A DNA stretch of 64,000 bases. Source: Pseudomonadales bacterium. GTDB taxonomy: Bacteria; Pseudomonadota; Gammaproteobacteria; Pseudomonadales; IMCC2047. Shown here piece by piece: positions 24,376-33,388 of the stretch. The notes below the pieces were generated by a model, which was given only the letters and a program-made list of their open reading frames with translations, made no database searches and was not told the DNA's origin. Made by a program: the position numbers and the translations under genes. Numbering within the stretch: the first letter of the stretch is position 1; every line of letters begins with the position of its first letter. The DNA is taken from positions 248,001 through 312,000 of the forward strand of contig JACKNY010000002.1 of assembly GCA_024234615.1 (NCBI GenBank), written 5' to 3'.

Positions 24376-26805
24376 ATGTCTAACCACCATCCACCCAAAG
24401 AGAAGCTCCGCGGCAGCGGAAATAAGTTTGGTGATATCTCCACTATCGATGCAAGATTGACTGAGCTTGAGCAGGAAAAACAGCAGCTCATGGCTCTCAG
24501 GGAAAAGCTGCAAAGATCCAAGTCCCCTCCCCCCGCTTCGGACTCACTCTCACCGGAACAAAAAATTGCAATTTTCAGAATGCTGTTTCGCGGGCGCACC
24601 GATATTTTTGCCAATCGCTGGCAAAACCAACAAGGACGAAGTGGCTATTCCGTAGCCTGTAACAACGAGTGGGTTCAGGGCATCTGCAAAAAACCGAGGA
24701 TCAAATGTCTTGACTGCACTCACCACCAGTTTAGCGAGTTAAACGATCAGGTCATTTATCGCCACTTGGCTGGACAGCAGATTGTTGGCTTGTACCCTTT
24801 ACTCCAAGATAACACCTGCTTCTTGCTGGCCGTCGATTTCGATAAAGGCAGCTGGCAAGACGAAGTAAAAGCGATGTCCAGAGCTTGTACCGAATATAGC
24901 GTGCCTCACGCTGTAGAGATTTCCCGCTCAGGAAATGGCGCGCATCTCTGGATATTTTTTGATGAAAAAATTTCCGCCAACGAAGCTCGCTTACTGGGGT
25001 TCAGCCTGCTGGGTAAAGCGATGGAGATTTATCCAAACCTGTCTTTCGATTCCTATGACAGATTGTTTCCCAATCAGGATATTCTTCCTGAAGGTGGATT
25101 CGGCAATTTGATTGCTTTGCCGCTCCAACGCGAAGCCAGGCAAGCAGGCAATAGCTCATTTGTCGATAAGGAATTGAATGTCATTGAAGATCAATGGCAG
25201 TACCTCGCAGAGATAAAGAGGCTTTCCAGATCTGAGCTAAATAAGCTTCTTTCGCAGATTTCTCCCAATGGAAACCTGATTTCAGAGCAGGATGTTAATG
25301 ATACCCGGCCACCCTGGGAGATAACAGCCAAACCCAAGCCACTGATTCTGGAAAACCCACCTCAACAGATAACGATAACGCTCGCCAACCACATCTATTT
25401 CGAGATAAAGTCTCTGCCAGGCGCTCTTTCAGCAAGATTAAGACGTTTAGCGAGTTTTTCGAATCCGGTTTTCTTTAAAACACAGGCGCTTCGCTTTTCT
25501 ACTCACGGCATTCCGAGGTTCATTTCTTGCGCACGCATTGAGCAAGGCTACTTGGCATTGCCACGCGGGTGTCTGGATGCGGCCCTCGCCTTATTGCAAG
25601 AGAACAATATTGACGTCCAAATCGATGACAAGCGTGAGCCGGGAACAAAGCTTTCTTCGATAAAACCGCTGCTAACTTTAAGAAAAAACCAACAGGCCGC
25701 TGTTAAAGCAATGAGCAAACACGATACAGGAGTACTGCATGCACCTACGGCATTTGGCAAAACCGTAACGGCTATCGGAATGATCGCCAAGCGTAATACA
25801 AACACGCTCATTCTTGTGCATAGCCGCCAGTTGCTTGATCAATGGCAGGAAAGACTGCGTTCGTTCTTACCAGAAGCAGAGATTGGCGTCATCCGAGGCG
25901 GTAAGAAGAAGCCGGCCGGAATCATTGATATAGCGACATATCAAAGCCTGATTAACAAGAAAGACAATACCGTCTCTCCCATTGTTCAGGACTACGGGCA
26001 TGTCATAGTTGATGAATGCCACCACGTATCCGCCCCGCGCTTTGAAATGGTATTGAACGAAGTTCGAGCGAAGTACGTGCTCGGCCTTACTGCTACCCCG
26101 GAAAGACAGGACGGCCACCAGAAGATCATCTTTATGGCTGCCGGCCCCATTCGGCACAAAGTTAAAAGCTCAACTGAAGGAAACTTCGAACAAGAAGTTC
26201 AAGTCCATCAATTCTATGATACGCCCCCACTACATCTTTCCCAGCCCGAGAAGCGGCCCAAAATTACAGATGCCTACCGGTGGATAATGGAAAACGAAGA
26301 GCGAACACAACGAATTGCTTCAGATGTGATCAATAGTGTTCGCGAAGGCAGGCACCCAATCGTCCTCACTGAAAGGCGCGAACATGCCGAGATGATTAAC
26401 AACCTTCTCCAAGAAAACGGTATTGATTCCATCATATTAAAAGGCGCAATGAAAGCCGCTGAACGCAAGCGAGTTGATGAGCATTTGCATTCGGCGCAGG
26501 TTGTGGTCGCCACCGGAAAGTATGTGGGAGAGGGTTTTGACTTGCCCAGGCTGGATACACTGTTTCTTGCCATGCCCATCGCCTGGAAAGGTTCGTTAGC
26601 GCAATACGCAGGAAGGATTCATCGGGAATCAGACGGCAAAACGCAAGTGACGATTCACGACTACGTTGACTGCGGACTTCCCATGCTCCAGCGCATGTTC
26701 AATAAACGCGAAAAAAGCTACAAGTCGATGGGCTATACCATCTTGTTCTCAGGTGAATCAGACAGCTCGAATGGCACTAAGCAACTTGATGCCATGCTGG
26801 TGTAG
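24376..26805 (+). CDS. TOTE-type archaeo-eukaryotic primase fused to SF2 helicase
   Basis: 809 aa. A short N-terminal coiled coil (about 25-50) is followed by a primase-like domain: LLAVDFDKGSW (near 152, metal-binding Asp pair) and SRSGNGAHLWIFF (near 195, with the conserved His). A Cys pair in KCLDCTHH may bind zinc. The C-terminal half is an SF2 helicase: Walker A APTAFGKT (near 457), DECHH box (near 544), TATPERQDG and YAGRIHRESDGK. This architecture matches the AEP-helicase protein of TOTE conflict systems, thought to act against foreign nucleic acid. Here it stands without other recognisable TOTE partners, downstream of the toxin-antitoxin pair in module 1. Confidence 0.85.
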   Translation: MSNHHPPKEKLRGSGNKFGDISTIDARLTELEQEKQQLMALREKLQRSKSPPPASDSLSPEQKIAIFRMLFRGRTDIFANRWQNQQGRSGYSVACNNEWVQGICKKPRIKCLDCTHHQFSELNDQVIYRHLAGQQIVGLYPLLQDNTCFLLAVDFDKGSWQDEVKAMSRACTEYSVPHAVEISRSGNGAHLWIFFDEKISANEARLLGFSLLGKAMEIYPNLSFDSYDRLFPNQDILPEGGFGNLIALPLQREARQAGNSSFVDKELNVIEDQWQYLAEIKRLSRSELNKLLSQISPNGNLISEQDVNDTRPPWEITAKPKPLILENPPQQITITLANHIYFEIKSLPGALSARLRRLASFSNPVFFKTQALRFSTHGIPRFISCARIEQGYLALPRGCLDAALALLQENNIDVQIDDKREPGTKLSSIKPLLTLRKNQQAAVKAMSKHDTGVLHAPTAFGKTVTAIGMIAKRNTNTLILVHSRQLLDQWQERLRSFLPEAEIGVIRGGKKKPAGIIDIATYQSLINKKDNTVSPIVQDYGHVIVDECHHVSAPRFEMVLNEVRAKYVLGLTATPERQDGHQKIIFMAAGPIRHKVKSSTEGNFEQEVQVHQFYDTPPLHLSQPEKRPKITDAYRWIMENEERTQRIASDVINSVREGRHPIVLTERREHAEMINNLLQENGIDSIILKGAMKAAERKRVDEHLHSAQVVVATGKYVGEGFDLPRLDTLFLAMPIAWKGSLAQYAGRIHRESDGKTQVTIHDYVDCGLPMLQRMFNKREKSYKSMGYTILFSGESDSSNGTKQLDAMLV

Positions 26806-26850
26806 TCGCAGGTTTCCGGATTGCTCCAGAACGCGAGTTGTTCAAGCTCC

Positions 26851-26889
26851 CTGATACCATGCCAGCATCAATCTTCCTCTCATGGTATC
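26851..26889. repeat. right-end element of island module 1
   Basis: A 39-bp sequence with GATACCATG at its left and the inverted CATGGTATC at its right. It is nearly the same (35 of 39) as 30835-30873 at the far end of module 2. It marks the end of the module that began at 22721. Likely recombinase or excisionase binding sites (inference). Confidence 0.7.
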
Positions 26890-27004
26890 GATGTAATGTG
26901 CCTTGTTACGCGCAAAAAAATACCATGAAAAATACCATTGATGATGCAGATTATATTATCAATTGGATTATTTTTATTGTTATTTTTCAATATGTTATGA
27001 ATTC

Positions 27005-27105
27005 CCGTCACTCCCACTCGATTGTAAATAAGCCTTTTTTATCTTTTATATTCGATGACTTATTTTCCTGACAATTGGTAATACCATGAAAAATACCATG
27101 CTCAG
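27005..27105 (-). repeat. island end B: guaA-3'-like core and direct repeats
   Basis: On the minus strand the core contains ACAATCGAGTGGGAGTGA (TIEWE-stop), which shares ATCGAGTGGGAGT with the true guaA end at 39960-39979. Two AATACCATG copies follow at 27080-27100. About 85 percent similar by eye to island end A over 100 bp. It begins module 2. Confidence 0.75.
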
Positions 27106-27173
27106 AAATTCCTTCAAAATACTCAAAAAAATTGCCGATTGAAAGCTCTCACACTGCCCCTTGGTAATATCGC

Positions 27174-27976
27174 TTACCCAGCATTCAGCCGGTTCTGGAA
27201 ATCAGCGACTTCCTCCAGAATCTCCTCAAATGTTGGCACATCACCATAGAACATTTCCTGCTGCATACTTTCATAATCGGCCTGCCATGCAGGGAGATCG
27301 GCGGCTGAGGGTACCAGCTGCAGTTCCTGCGGATTTAGCGTCGAATAGTCGACCCATGTATAGCGGAAGAACAGCTGACGATGCATGGCAATACGATGGA
27401 ATAGTCCGAGATCCCGGACAGATTCGTCACCCACTCCGGCCTGAATCATCCTGTAGAGGTCATCGTAATGGCGGGCCATCGATCGTCGCTGCTTTTTTCT
27501 GGCTTCTGGTCGAAATGTCTCCTCATGCAGCAGCATTGCCTTTCCCAGGAATGTGCGCTCTGGCCGCACTGCCCTCACCTCTGAACCTGGCTCGGCCAAT
27601 AATTCCGGGAAGGCTTCGTTGATGTAGGGCGTGATTTCGACGGATGCAACAGGTTCTGTATTTGACCGGGCGCCCATCTCAATCTTTACAGCACGACGCA
27701 GATAGGCGGCCTGCTCCGGGAAGGCCGTTGGATTCAACAACAGCAAGGTCTGTTCATCGGGATCGTCGGGATCAGGCTCAAGCGACCATTCGAGTGTGTC
27801 CGATAAATCTGATGAGATCGATTCGATGAGTGTCGGTTGAATCTGGTCGCTGATACATTGCTGGCAGGCTTCTTTCAGCGCCTTGAGGCGCTTGGTCATC
27901 TGTTTCCTGCTGGGTGCTTGTTCCGGGGCATTTTCTCCACCAAAACCCAAGGCTTCCCTGTCGATGACGATATCGA
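27174..27976 (-). pseudogene. abiEii: abiEii toxin, 3' exon, split by a group II intron
   Basis: About 267 codons continuing a nucleotidyltransferase of the AbiEii family: the exon begins with the DIVIDREALGFGG strand of the catalytic core. AbiEii toxins transfer nucleotides onto tRNA ends. The open frame seen upstream of this (to 28043) is intron sequence. Joining base 29856 to 27976 restores FSEDIDIVIDREAL exactly in frame, so splicing would rebuild the core. The 5' end of the gene, however, has lost its start (see the 5' exon). I treat the toxin as broken. Confidence 0.8.
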
Positions 27977-29855
27977 GGTGAGTCGGCCAGCGGAACTTCC
28001 CCGCCAGCCGCTCTCCGAACCGTACGTGACAGTCTCCCGTCATACGGCTCTCCTTGCTCCATCAGCCGGTAAGTAACCGAGAATATTCCAATGTGCGAAC
28101 AGCTTGGTCTTCCGGCGGGCCATCTTGCCCAAGGCATGTATTGCCCGCCGCGGTTTGCGTCTGAACGTCTTGTACTTATTCGCCACCCATTTTCCCAGAT
28201 GCCGGTTAATATGCTCAGCCAGGGAAAATAAGGCAGATTTGTAGTACTTGCTGTAATACTGAATCCACCCCTGTGCGATTGGATTAAACATCCTCGATAG
28301 GTCTTCTATGCTTTTCTCGCAACACCATTTCAATCTCCACGCCCTGACCGTTCTTTTCATCGCAGTCAGCGCATCCCGGCTGACTGCCGGGAGGAAATTG
28401 CAGAACAGCTTTCCGTATCGGTTCCTTGCCCCCCTCGGTCTGAACTCAAACCCGAGGAATTTGAAACTGATATTTGGATAGCGCCCCTTGCGATCCGCAT
28501 CCTTGCAATAGACGATCTTCGTCTTGATCGGATGAAGTTCTAAGCGGCATTCTGCCATTCTTGCTTCGAGATGTTGCCTCAACGCCTTGGCCTGAGCCTC
28601 ACTCTTGAGATGAATAACAATATCATCAGCGTACCGCTCGAACAGTACGCGCGGATAAGTCCTTGTCATCCATTGATCAAATGCATAGTGCAGGTAAAGA
28701 TTTGCCAACAGGGGACTGACAACCCCCCCTTGCGGCGTACCCTTGCTCCGCTCCTCCAAACGTCCATCTTCATGCTGAACTGGAGCGGTTAACCATCTTT
28801 GTATGTATAACCGTACCCAAGGGTTTTGGGTGTGCTTATGCACTGCCTTCATCAGCAGGTCGTGATCGATGTTATCGAAGAACCCCTTGATATCGACGTC
28901 CAGAACGAAGTCATTGCGCCAGCATCGCTGCCGTGCCCTGCCTACTGCCTGGTGTGCCGATTTGTTAGGGCGATAGCCATACGAGTCTTCGTGGAAATAA
29001 GGTTCTATTTCCGGCTCGAAGGCCATTTTCACAACCGTTTGCGCGATTCGATCCGATACCGTCGGCACTCCTAATGGCCGTACACCTCCATCCGCCTTGG
29101 GTATTTCCACCCGTTTGACGGCTGGCGGGAAATACGTCCCCGATGCCATGCGATTCCAGAGTTTATACAGATTGCGTGGCGCATTCCGATTGAACTCCTC
29201 GATCGTCTGGTCATCGATGCCAGCGGCTCCTCCCTTAGCGCAAACTCGTTTATACGCATCCCAGACCATTCGCTTGGTTATCTCAAACGGCCTTGTTGTT
29301 ATACTGAGCTCATCCTATTCCTAGTTGGCAAAATTTAACAACGAAACAATTGAACCCCTTCGCTCCAGGCTCATTACAAGCCATTCACCACTACTACGGG
29401 TTCTTCCGCCCCTGAACTTCCCATCGATATTTCGCCTCGTGGGGGCTCCACTTGTGCTTTTCTCTTTGCATGGAAGTCCAGGTTCCCACGTTCCATGGAT
29501 GAGCCTGTATTCGGGTCACGCCACCTTTACACCGGACACCGCTTGAGCCGTCATTTATAGGTCACGCTCAAACTTTTCCAGGGCGAAGACAGTTCCCTGT
29601 TCTGATGTCATCTCTTTCTTTCGATGCTTCAACGGTGATTCGCTTACGCTCGTCTCCTCGAACACGTACTTAACATGGTCATGCCATGCCTTTTCCATAA
29701 CGCTCACGACCATGACTCTTTATCACAGCCGCTTATGGTAGTTTGCAACCCAGCCTATCCCTTGGTTGCGAGGGGCCTTCCCTCATCTCATCCACAGTTA
29801 CACACTTCGGTTGTGATTCTTTAGCTCATCACTTCCTCCATGCTTCGTGGCACAC
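27977..29855 (-). mobile_element. group II intron in abiEii
   Basis: 1879 bp on the minus strand. The 5' end reads GTGTGCC, matching the GUGYG rule. A 34-nt domain V hairpin lies at 28017-28050 (GAGCCGTATGA ... GTACGGTTC), followed by a domain VI-like stem, and the intron-encoded reverse transcriptase lies inside. The boundaries are set by the perfect in-frame repair of the AbiEii motif on joining the exons. The 5' 570 bp (29270-29839) are the RNA domains I-III and encode no protein. Confidence 0.9.
28040..29269 (-). CDS. ltrA: group II intron reverse transcriptase/maturase
   Basis: 409 aa. The reverse transcriptase carries the catalytic YADD (ERYADDIVIHL, near 212) and the fingers motifs (RPLGVPTVSDRIAQ, TPQGGVVSPLLANLYL). 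The C-terminal maturase region (IQYYSKYYKSALFSL) is present but no HNH endonuclease. The stop codon lies inside domain V. In frame upstream of the ATG at 29269, family-like residues continue (ITTRPFEITKR) up to a TAG, with no ATG at the expected place. The normal start may be lost by mutation, or translation starts at the internal ATG. Confidence 0.93.
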   Translation of the reverse strand: MVWDAYKRVCAKGGAAGIDDQTIEEFNRNAPRNLYKLWNRMASGTYFPPAVKRVEIPKADGGVRPLGVPTVSDRIAQTVVKMAFEPEIEPYFHEDSYGYRPNKSAHQAVGRARQRCWRNDFVLDVDIKGFFDNIDHDLLMKAVHKHTQNPWVRLYIQRWLTAPVQHEDGRLEERSKGTPQGGVVSPLLANLYLHYAFDQWMTRTYPRVLFERYADDIVIHLKSEAQAKALRQHLEARMAECRLELHPIKTKIVYCKDADRKGRYPNISFKFLGFEFRPRGARNRYGKLFCNFLPAVSRDALTAMKRTVRAWRLKWCCEKSIEDLSRMFNPIAQGWIQYYSKYYKSALFSLAEHINRHLGKWVANKYKTFRRKPRRAIHALGKMARRKTKLFAHWNILGYLPADGARRAV

Positions 29856-30035
29856 TATCTTCGGAAAAGCGTTCGATGAGATTCCAGCACTTGGATAACG
29901 ACGTACCACCCTTAAACGTCAGATGTTTGCCCCATTCGGGCAGATCGAATAATTTGCCCAGCGTCCAACAAACCCAGAAGTCCTTTTCGACGGCAATCTC
30001 GAACAGATTCAGTTGTGCGCCTGTCTCCGTACAGA
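29856..30035 (-). pseudogene. abiEii: abiEii toxin, 5' exon without start codon
   Basis: In one frame this reads EERRRLVCTETGAQLN, then VEKDFWVCWTLGKLF and FKGGTSLSKCWNLIERFSED, the N-terminal part of AbiEii with the GGTSLSK nucleotide-binding loop. No ATG, GTG or TTG is found in frame before it; the frame runs into the antitoxin gene. The antitoxin in turn lacks its usual C-terminal part. The simplest reading is one deletion joining the antitoxin tail out of frame to the toxin head. The exon ends at 29856, where the intron starts. Confidence 0.8.
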
Positions 30036-30530
30036 CGAGCCGGCGACGTTCTTCCGGCCCAGGTGGCGCAGTGCCTGGATCACCAACCCACTGATCTTTC
30101 CCGCAGTGGCCATATTGCGGGGAGTCGTGTGCTTCAGGATGATCTGGCGCTTGCCAACCTGGACAGTCCGCGAGCGGCCATCCGTTAAATAAACAACCTT
30201 CATGGGGACTTGCGTGGAGAGCCCAAGCAAATTAGCTGCGTAGGCCCCGGAGGGTTGAAGCCGGGTGGCGTCGCGACCTGCAAGTGCGCTTGCGATATCA
30301 TCCGTCGATGGTTGCAACGAACCCAACTGGGGATCAATTTTCGGGTAATCGTAGAGTCCCCGGGCCAGCTGACGGATAAGGCCGCTGTCCCGATGCCGCA
30401 TCAGTGCCAGATCGACAGCCCCGCGGGTACCAAGATCCGTAAAACTATCGGGCGTAAAGACCCAGCCCCGCTTGCGGCCCTGAATCCGGCGGAGGATCTT
30501 GCTGTCGGTACTGTCTGCGTGCCTGCCCAT
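30009..30530 (-). CDS. DUF6088 (AbiEi-like) antitoxin, C-terminally shortened
   Basis: 173 aa. An N-terminal winged-helix part (KILRRIQGRKRGWVFTP, then HRDSGLIRQLARGLYDYPK) is followed by the region LQPSTDDIASALAGRD and the core (YAANLLGLSTQVPMKVVYLTDGRSR). The usual C-terminal helices are missing: after LGRKNV the frame runs through toxin DNA and stops. The N-terminal DNA-binding part could still repress the operon promoter upstream, but neutralisation of a toxin is doubtful. Confidence 0.8.
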   Translation of the reverse strand: MGRHADSTDSKILRRIQGRKRGWVFTPDSFTDLGTRGAVDLALMRHRDSGLIRQLARGLYDYPKIDPQLGSLQPSTDDIASALAGRDATRLQPSGAYAANLLGLSTQVPMKVVYLTDGRSRTVQVGKRQIILKHTTPRNMATAGKISGLVIQALRHLGRKNVAGSSVRRQAHN

Positions 30531-30579
30531 ATTTTTGAAAGAAAAGTGTATATCTTTTCTTTCAAAATAAAAGTGCTAT

Positions 30580-30777
30580 TCAGGCCCTCTGAGTCTGTAT
30601 GAGTGAGCGCGGGGTAAGGTCGGGCAGTGCCTGAATGGTTTCTGAACTTTTGCAGGCCGAAGGATAGGTCTTGATAGTGGTCAGATTACTGCTGTCACTC
30701 CAGACGCCGCACTCCGGTATCTTCGGCGCAAAACAAGCAAGGACGCGCATCCCCTTCGTGGTCTGGGAGCCGATCAT
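30580..30777 (-). pseudogene. unrecognised fragment before the AbiEi-like gene
   Basis: 65 codons from the ATG (open to about 30820 without a better start). It reads MIGSQTTKGMRVLACFAPKI, then a Ser/Thr-rich tail. I do not recognise it. It lies right at the right end of module 2 and may be the cut end of a larger gene or no gene at all. Confidence 0.25.
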
Positions 30778-30834
30778 GTCTTTAATGGCCGAAAGCAGGC
30801 TGAGGCCTTGCTCGACAGGTAATGCTCAGTCCGG

Positions 30835-30991
30835 CTGATACCATGCCAACATCAATCTACCCCTCATAGTATCACTGGTTTTTACATTACAGTGCGCAGG
30901 AAAACGCCGATTGTAAACAGGCCATTTTCCAGCATTATTTTCAATTGTTTATTTATTGGTGCAGGTGAGAATACCATGCAAAATACCATGT
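30835..30991. repeat. right end of module 2 and island end C
   Basis: 30835-30873 is the second copy of the 39-bp right-end element. It is followed by a decayed core (CGATTGTAAACAGGCC at 30908-30923, against CGATTGTAAATAAGCC in end B; the IEWE part is lost) and by two ATACCATG copies 12 bp apart at 30971-30990. The order right-end, core, direct repeats is the same as at the module 1/2 junction. Confidence 0.65.
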
Positions 30992-31039
30992 TCAGCATTT
31001 ACTGCTAATCGATACGGTAATCACCAATTCACACGTGCA

Positions 31040-31462
31040 TCAACCACTTTTGCGTCCAACCATGCGGCCGGCGAACTCCTGCCTCTCAAAGACCAGATGT
31101 TTGAAAGCGCCGAACACATGCAGAACCACCGCAACCAGAACGGCCTTCGCGGCAACCACATGAACCACTTCAAGTGCCTCGTGCAGGGACTCCATTTTAC
31201 CGGTCGGGCTCGGTATCGAAAACCAGGTGAAAACCTCGATGGCCCGATCACCGGTCCACACTGCCAGCGGGCCGGTGACGATAAGCACGCTGATACCCAG
31301 TAACAGGACGACGTGCACAAACTGCGTCAGACGTTGCATCGCCACGGGTTGCTTGAAGGCCGCAGGGCCGTCGCTGAACATCCTCCACAGCACGCGAAAC
31401 GCAAGCGGTGCGAACACCAGCGCGCCGATGGCTATATGCAGTTTCGGGAATTCCAGGGACAC
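31040..31462 (-). pseudogene. cytochrome b561, N-terminally truncated
   Basis: 140 codons from a GTG. It contains the LHIAIGALVFAPLAFRVLWRM helix and later membrane helices (VHVVLLLGISVLIVTGPLAVW; LHEALEVVHVVAAKAVLVAVV) with His residues for haem. Full-length b561 proteins have about 175-180 residues and an earlier helix with the first haem His; this part is missing and a TGA lies three codons before the GTG. It was probably cut on capture into the island and is unlikely to carry both haems. Confidence 0.7.
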
Positions 31463-31528
31463 CCTACATAATCAGGGACAATCAGGATGGCAGAAATATT
31501 GATGTATGGTATTCACATGGCTTTACAG

Positions 31529-32863
31529 TTATCGCATCTCGAAAAACTCGCGATGAAAGTTTGCCGCCGGTAGTCCGTTGGCCAGAAAATCCTCACGCAG
31601 GGCATCACCGAAAGCCGCGGGCCCGCAGAACCAGACACCCGTCGAACGCCATTCCGGTACTAATTTACGGATTCGCTCACCCGTCAGGCGGCTATCCTTT
31701 GGTGTAACGAACAGATGCAGTTTTACGTTAGCCGCTTCAGCATCGGCCGTAAGCTTGTCAATCGCCGTCTGGTCAAAATCCGTCGTCGCATGGAACAGAT
31801 CGATCTCCTGCTCGCCCGGCGTGTGGGCCAGATGCTTCATTCGCGCAATAAACGGTGTAATGCCAATGCCACCCCCAATCCAGATCTGCCGTGATCGACC
31901 GTCATTGAAATCGAAACAACCGTAAGGGCCTTCCACGGAAACCGGCGTACCCACTTTTAGTCTGTCGCGCAACCGACTCGTCCAGTCACCCAACCCCTTG
32001 GTTATAAACGTCATCCTGTGCTCTTCCGGATTCCACGCAGAGGCAATGGTGTAAGGGTGGGCACCCTCGCGTTTGTTGGATATGACAAATGCGAACTGCC
32101 CCGGTACATGCCCCTGCCATCCGTTGCCCACATCGAGAGTGCCTTCTATGACGTTCAGTCCTGGATAGTAAGTCACTGACTCGATGACACCTTCCGCTTT
32201 GCGTCTGGCACCCACTTGGCCAGCCAGTACCAGCAAAGCCGACATGGTTCCCCCCAGCATCAGGATCGCCAATACCCAGCCGACAGGTTGCGACCAGTAG
32301 CTAAACTGAGTAAGAACAACGGTGTGAAACACCAGCGCCAGGTAAGCAATCGCAAGCCAGTTATGGGTTTTTCTAAACAGGTGATACGGAAATTTCTTTA
32401 TCAGTGCAAGAACAATGAGGATCGCCACGATATAGAACACCCATTCACCAACAGATTCGGCCAGACCGCGCTGGCTCCGCAGCAATTCTTCAGGTGCTGA
32501 GAGCATCTGCTCAATGACTGGTTTGCGCTCGGGTTTTGTCAGCCAGCCCCAGCCGACCATCCACTTGGTACCCTTCGCCCACCACCAGTGAACCGTTGCA
32601 ACAACCAAGGCCGTGACGCCAAGCCATTTGTGCAGACGGTACATCTTGTCTAGCCCGTTCAATGGACGCTCGATCAGTTTTGGCCGTAGCGCAAGCAGCA
32701 ATGCCGCGCTCATGACACCGATGGCGACCACCCCGGTGTACTGGACAAATACACCACGAAACGAAAAATAGTTGAATGGGTCTGGTATTAATGTGTCGGC
32801 GAACAGCCACAGCGCACTTAGTGCCAGCAACAGTCCCCAAAAACTGAGTTTGATCTTGCTCAT
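31529..32863 (-). CDS. ferric reductase-like membrane flavocytochrome
   Basis: 444 aa. Six membrane helices in the N-terminal half (residues 1-230) carry paired His typical of the ferric-reductase transmembrane domain (MYRLHKWLGVTALVVATVHWW; RKTHNWLAIAYLALVFHTVV). The C-terminal half is an FAD/NAD(P)H reductase: HPYTIAS (FAD), EGPYGCFDF and IGGGIGITPF (nucleotide), and a WFCGP motif near the end. It would move electrons from NAD(P)H through FAD and haem across the membrane. Acceptor unknown. It lies between a broken b561 and a broken dehydrogenase gene in the GC-rich part of the island. Confidence 0.88.
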   Translation of the reverse strand: MSKIKLSFWGLLLALSALWLFADTLIPDPFNYFSFRGVFVQYTGVVAIGVMSAALLLALRPKLIERPLNGLDKMYRLHKWLGVTALVVATVHWWWAKGTKWMVGWGWLTKPERKPVIEQMLSAPEELLRSQRGLAESVGEWVFYIVAILIVLALIKKFPYHLFRKTHNWLAIAYLALVFHTVVLTQFSYWSQPVGWVLAILMLGGTMSALLVLAGQVGARRKAEGVIESVTYYPGLNVIEGTLDVGNGWQGHVPGQFAFVISNKREGAHPYTIASAWNPEEHRMTFITKGLGDWTSRLRDRLKVGTPVSVEGPYGCFDFNDGRSRQIWIGGGIGITPFIARMKHLAHTPGEQEIDLFHATTDFDQTAIDKLTADAEAANVKLHLFVTPKDSRLTGERIRKLVPEWRSTGVWFCGPAAFGDALREDFLANGLPAANFHREFFEMR

Positions 32864-32877
32864 AGTGAAATATGATC

Positions 32878-33382
32878 CTATGCGTTTGCTATCCTCAGAA
32901 TCGGCTTGATGGTTTTTCCGGTTTTTGAGTCTTCGAACGCCTGGTCGATGTCCTCAAAATCGTAAATACCCACTAACCTGTCGAAAGGCAACAGGCCTTT
33001 TTTATGATAATTCACCAGTTCGGGAAGTATCATCTGTGGCACGGTGTCGTCTTCAATAACGCCTATCAATGCCTTGCCTTCGGCCATAATTTCTTGCTGA
33101 ATGTTTGAACGTCACTTCACCGGTAAAACCAACAATGGCACATTGACCCAGTGGGCGCAGACCTTGAACAGCCTGCTTGACCACCGGCGCAACGCCCGTT
33201 GTATCGATTGCATAATGCCGAGCATGACGAGTACCAGTGCCGCGACAGTGATTCAACCTGAAGATCAAACCGTAGCAATCCAGCGTGTCGCGCAACGACA
33301 CATCGTTAGCGCTAGGGTTTAACGGAGGATTCATTGTGTTCGATTCAGAAGTCATGGTGTTTCTCCTTGTCATCGCGCGCAT
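32878..33382 (-). pseudogene. zinc-dependent alcohol dehydrogenase, frameshifted remnant
   Basis: Two frames hold pieces of one medium-chain dehydrogenase. The piece at 33053-33382 has AIDTTGVAPVVKQAVQGLRP and ends in a CAIVGFTGE strand of the nucleotide-binding fold. The piece at 32878-33087 has the C-terminal part (KALIGVIEDD, FDRLVGIYDFEDIDQAFED, TGKTIKPIL). The catalytic zinc-binding N-terminal half is missing. At least one frameshift and a large deletion are needed to explain this. Confidence 0.8.
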
Positions 33383-33388
33383 TGGAAA

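Larger units (their letters stand above)
26806..27173. other. junction between island modules 1 and 2
   Basis: No gene. It holds the right-end element (26851-26889), a broken pair of ATACCAT repeats (26918-26938) and then the full core and repeats of the next module (27005-27105). The broken pair suggests an earlier insertion or deletion at the same spot. Confidence 0.6.

Noticed and set aside
27977..28043. N-terminal part of the open frame over abiEii (residues before LDIVID) as toxin sequence
   Set aside because: It is encoded by domains V and VI of the group II intron. The real toxin N-terminus is at 29856-30035.
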